Assembly: GCA_025360385.1 (NCBI GenBank)
Contig: JANYCG010000016.1
Span: forward strand, 1-33,778
Direction: 5' to 3'
Length of the DNA stretch: 33,778 nt
Source: Burkholderiales bacterium
Lineage (GTDB): Bacteria; Pseudomonadota; Gammaproteobacteria; Burkholderiales; Burkholderiaceae_C
The notes beneath the pieces were generated by a model. That model was not told the DNA's origin and did not search any database. It saw only the letters and a list, made by a program, of their open reading frames with translations. Made by a program: the position numbers and the translations under genes. Of this stretch, positions 31,488-33,778 are shown piece by piece. Each line of letters begins with the position of its first letter. Position 1 is the stretch's first letter.

Positions 31488-32459
31488 TCACTCTGAAACG
31501 TTGTTTTTTCCCTCTGACGGCACCGTAGCCAGCCAAATCCCGACCAGAGTTCCAGCCAAAGCCCCGATTTGAAAGTTTGAAACAGGCTCGCCAAGAATGA
31601 AAACACCGACCAGAGTGGCACTCACAGGCAGCATGACCGTGAACACGCCAGCCTGCGAGGCGGGCACCTGCTTCAGGCCCGTCATCCATAGCCACACCGT
31701 CCAAACTGAAGCGGCCAAGGCGTAAAAGACCAGTGCGAGCCAGATCCCCGTGTTAACTGCCTTGAAATTGAAATCAAGCGCAAGGTAGAACCCAAAAGGC
31801 GTCGCCAAGGCCAAGCCCCAGCCGTTGAGCAGCGCGGCGATGCGTTTGGGGCCCAGCCTACCGGTGAGATTTTTGCCAATGACGGCATATGCGGCCTCGC
31901 ACAACACGGCCGCAAATATCAAAAAATTGCCAACCGCAGGCGCATGAAGACCAAAAACTGCCGAATGTTCCTGTGGTGTCTGCATAGTTTGCTCACTATT
32001 AGATAGCGACAATAAACCCATGCCGAGCGCCGAGCAGGCCACAGCGAGCCACATCCGCAGCTGGATTTTTTCGCCCAAAAATGCCCAACTCAGCATGGCG
32101 ACTACGGCGGGAATGGAGGCCATGATGACGCCTGCCGACACTGCGCTGGTCAGGCTCATGCCATACAGCATGCAAATCGAGAACAGGAAATTGCCCAGCA
32201 GTGACGCCAAAAAAACCAGCCATTTTGTGCGGCCAGTCATGGGCAATTCGTCGACCGGCCTTTTTATCCAGCCCGACATGGCCAGAGCACCCAGGCCAAA
32301 CCGCAGCCAGGCCAACAAAAAAACCGGCTAAGCGGCGGCCATGGGTTTGGACAAAGCCACATAACAGCCCACCAGCGCCATGCTTAGGGCCAGGCAAACG
32401 TACGAAATGGTTTTGCCCAATGGTTTGCTGCCATGGGTTTGGAGGGTGTTGTTCGGCAC
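31488..32459 (-). pseudogene. EamA/DMT-family transporter interrupted by an amber codon
   Basis: The frame encodes a ten-helix drug/metabolite exporter of the EamA family in two similar halves, but it carries an in-frame TAG at 32330-32328. Upstream of the stop the same frame reads a good first helix (ALSMALVGCYVALSKPMAAA). Downstream it continues at once with PVFLLAWLRFGLGA, the expected second helix. A single-base change from a Tyr codon would explain it. The upstream part could start at GTG 32459. After the stop, a TTG at 32318 would give a 276-residue protein lacking helix 1. Near residue 105 of that fragment a dispersed repeat copy codes the central loop. No other lesion is visible, so the loss looks recent. 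Confidence 0.8.
31949..32010 (-). repeat. Dispersed ~60 bp element, in-frame copy inside the EamA gene
   Basis: On the minus strand it has the block GAGCAAACTATGCAG and then AGGAACATTCGGCAGTTTTT, about 33 of 45 positions matching the copy at 30090-30146. It codes the hydrophilic loop between the two halves (SEQTMQTPQEHSAVFG), in a different reading frame from the cysN and DUF934 copies. Confidence 0.72.
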
Positions 32460-32573
32460 AAATTTTGCTCTATAGATTTTCATCCCTCACGAGCGCTTCG
32501 GCCAGCAAAGACAGGCGTGGTGAAGGGTGAAAACTCCCATAAACTGATGGGACGAACTCAGGAGGCCATCATC

Positions 32574-32987
32574 ATGCCCGAAGCCAAGCCACGCCCTGTG
32601 TTGACCCACGTGTTTGTCTACGGAAGCTTGCGCCAAGGTGGCAGCAATGACATTACCCGACTGAAACCGTCGGCGGTTTGGGTGGGCACCGCCACCCTTT
32701 GCGGCGTGATGTATGACCTGGGCGACTACCCCGGCGTGCGGTTGGGGCAGGGCGGTGTTGTGGCGGGCGAGGTCTACGCCGTCGAACCCGAGTTGGCGCG
32801 GCAACTGGATGCCATTGAAGAGGTTTACCCGCAGGAGACGGGCGAATATGTCAAATCTGAGGTGCTTGTGACCCTGTATGGGTGCCGCATTCAGTGCCTG
32901 GTCTATGAGGTCAATCCAACGCATTCGCAAGGGCGGCCGGTGATTGCCAGCGGCGACTGGTTTCGGCGCGAGGCCGCAATCGACTGA
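32574..32987 (+). CDS. Gamma-glutamylcyclotransferase-like (AIG2/GGCT fold) protein
   Basis: This 137-residue protein has the substrate loop VYGSLRQG (15-22) and the conserved acidic residue in LDAIEE (E82), the hallmarks of the GGCT fold. Members release 5-oxoproline from gamma-glutamyl compounds or act on gamma-glutamylamines. Short bacterial members like this one are often of unknown substrate. ATG at 32574 has AGGAGG upstream at 9 nt; longer in-frame starts upstream lie before this site. It stands alone between the EamA pseudogene and aceA. Confidence 0.87.
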   Translation: MPEAKPRPVLTHVFVYGSLRQGGSNDITRLKPSAVWVGTATLCGVMYDLGDYPGVRLGQGGVVAGEVYAVEPELARQLDAIEEVYPQETGEYVKSEVLVTLYGCRIQCLVYEVNPTHSQGRPVIASGDWFRREAAID

Positions 32988-33195
32988 AACCGGCTGGCCG
33001 GAGCGGTTGATGTCAAAACTGGTTCGCCTGATGTTGCCGCATAACCCGCGAGCAAAAAATTTCATGAGGCGTTATTTAATTTCGAATTATGAAAAACAAT
33101 AATTGTGCACTGCAAGAATTTTTCTCAATACGAGAAGAATATTTTCAAATTGTGAAATTAAATTCATAAGCTATTGATTTATATATTAAAAATAA

Positions 33196-33213
33196 ATGTC
33201 TTATATAAGACAT
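33196..33213. promoter_or_regulatory. Perfect 18 bp palindrome, operator candidate 1 for aceA
   Basis: ATGTCTTATATAAGACAT is a perfect inverted repeat. It shares the core GTCTT...AAGAC with a second site exactly 30 bp downstream. Its symmetry suggests a dimeric repressor or activator such as a GntR-family regulator. The regulator is not in the window. Confidence 0.7.
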
Positions 33214-33225
33214 AAGAGCATATAC

Positions 33226-33243
33226 AAGTCTTCTATAAGACTT
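33226..33243. promoter_or_regulatory. 18 bp near-palindrome, operator candidate 2 for aceA
   Basis: AAGTCTTCTATAAGACTT is a palindrome with one mismatched pair and differs from site 1 at only a few positions. The start-to-start distance of 30 bp is close to three helical turns, so proteins at both sites would face the same side of the DNA. Confidence 0.68.
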
Positions 33244-33342
33244 AAACTTGACGCCTCATCCAGCGCTTCATGCAGCCCGAGCCCCACAAGCCGCAGCAAG
33301 ACCTGGCAGGCAAGTTTTTTCATCAACCCAAGGAGTGTTTCC

Positions 33343-33778
33343 ATGCCCCAAAGCCTCACCGAACAATTAAGTCGCGACCAGCAAGTCCAGGCGCTTGAAA
33401 AAGACTGGGCCACCAACCCGCGCTGGAAAGGCATCAAGCGCGGCTACAGCGCCGCCGACGTGGTGCGTCTGCGCGGCAGCCTGCCCGTGGAGCACACCCT
33501 GGCCCGCCGTGGCGCGGAAAAGCTGTGGGACCTGGTCACCACCGAAGACTACGTGAACTGCCTGGGCGCGCTGACGGGCGGCCAGGCCATGCAGCAGGTC
33601 AAGGCCGGTGTGAAGGCCATCTACCTGTCGGGCTGGCAAGTCGCCGCCGACAACGACGAATACGCAGCCATGTACCCCGACCAGTCCCTGTATCCGGTGG
33701 ATTCGGTGCCCAAGGTCGTCGAGCGCATCAACAACACCTTCACCCGCGCCGATGAAATCCAATGGCCCACACCTTTGG
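33343..33778 (+). CDS. aceA: Isocitrate lyase AceA (5' part, runs off the window)
   Basis: Isocitrate lyase splits isocitrate to glyoxylate and succinate in the glyoxylate shunt, needed for growth on acetate or fatty acids. The 145 residues present match the family N-terminus: [40 protein letters not shown] (near residues 45-64), [20 protein letters not shown] and [12 protein letters not shown]. The C-terminal catalytic part lies outside. ATG at 33343 has AAGGAG upstream. Two palindromes 100-150 bp upstream suggest regulation by carbon source. Its presence next to a beta-oxidation cluster is consistent with acetyl-CoA use, although the two are 3 kb apart. Confidence 0.96.
   Translation, partial: MPQSLTEQLSRDQQVQALEKDWATNPRWKGIKRGYSAADVVRLRGSLPVEHTLARRGAEKLWDLVTTEDYVNCLGALTGGQAMQQVKAGVKAIYLSGWQVAADNDEYAAMYPDQSLYPVDSVPKVVERINNTFTRADEIQWPTPL

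Larger units (their letters stand above)
32988..33342. promoter_or_regulatory. AT-rich control region upstream of aceA
   Basis: These 355 bp contain no gene. The segment from about 33060 to 33245 is strikingly AT-rich compared with the rest of the window and ends with two palindromic operator candidates (annotated separately). About 100 bp of ordinary GC content then lead to AAGGAG before the aceA ATG, a long leader. Several smaller inverted motifs (TTCAAATTGTGAA near 33144; TTCTC...GAGAA near 33122) may bind regulators. A clear -35/-10 pair was not found. Confidence 0.6.

Noticed and set aside
32328-32330. Programmed readthrough (pyrrolysine-like) at the EamA TAG
   Set aside because: Nothing in the window supports a UAG-decoding system, and a nonsense mutation is simpler.

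Overview
The window looks like the chromosome of a betaproteobacterium of the order Burkholderiales, most likely family Comamonadaceae (a Rhodoferax or Polaromonas-like genome). This is inferred from high GC with AT-rich gaps, the sulfate-assimilation gene order with a DUF934 gene, a 7Fe ferredoxin beside a TrxR-like ferredoxin-NADP reductase, a SWIB protein with an H1-like tail, and a dispersed ~60 bp repeat. No phage, insertion sequence, CRISPR array or rRNA was seen. About 34 protein genes (one partial at each edge, one broken) and one tRNA are packed into mostly short-gap operons.

Layout. 1-72: end of a membrane protein. 187-3716 (minus): EgtB/SenA-type non-haem iron enzyme, a patatin-like lipoprotein and an ATP-grasp enzyme, tightly coupled. 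3892-3967: tRNA-Asn, 7 nt behind thiE and followed by a strong hairpin terminator. 3975-8033: thiamine genes thiO-thiS-thiG-thiE (minus) and divergent thiD (plus), without thiC. 8138-15890 (minus): TauE/SafE transporter, cysI, DUF934, cysH, cysD, cysN, then fdxA and a ferredoxin-NADP reductase. Together these give sulfate activation, APS reduction and sulfite reduction, with a likely electron-supply pair. 16135-17308: a small secreted protein facing a 2-oxoglutarate/iron oxygenase. 17387-21444: nucleoside hydrolase and ribokinase (minus) divergent from psuK-psuG (plus), a locus for ribosides and pseudouridine. 21660-30060: a pim-like beta-oxidation cluster (bifunctional FadB/PimF, thiolase, SDR, two acyl-CoA dehydrogenases) divergent from an acyl-CoA ligase. 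30347-33778: an Arg/Glu-rich secreted protein, a SWIB/H1-like protein, an EamA transporter broken by an amber codon, a gamma-glutamylcyclotransferase-like protein, and the start of isocitrate lyase (aceA) behind two matched palindromic operators.

The most unusual structure is a diverged repeat of about 60 bp present at least six times. Two copies lie between genes. The other four are used as protein-coding sequence: they supply the N-termini of cysN and the DUF934 protein in the same operon and the same frame, an internal loop of the EamA transporter in another frame, and, read antisense, the C-terminus of the SDR. This resembles in-frame palindromic elements such as those of Rickettsia. Other points are the EgtB/patatin/ATP-grasp operon of unknown product, the amber-interrupted transporter, a 12 bp minisatellite at the start of cysH, and the paired aceA operators.
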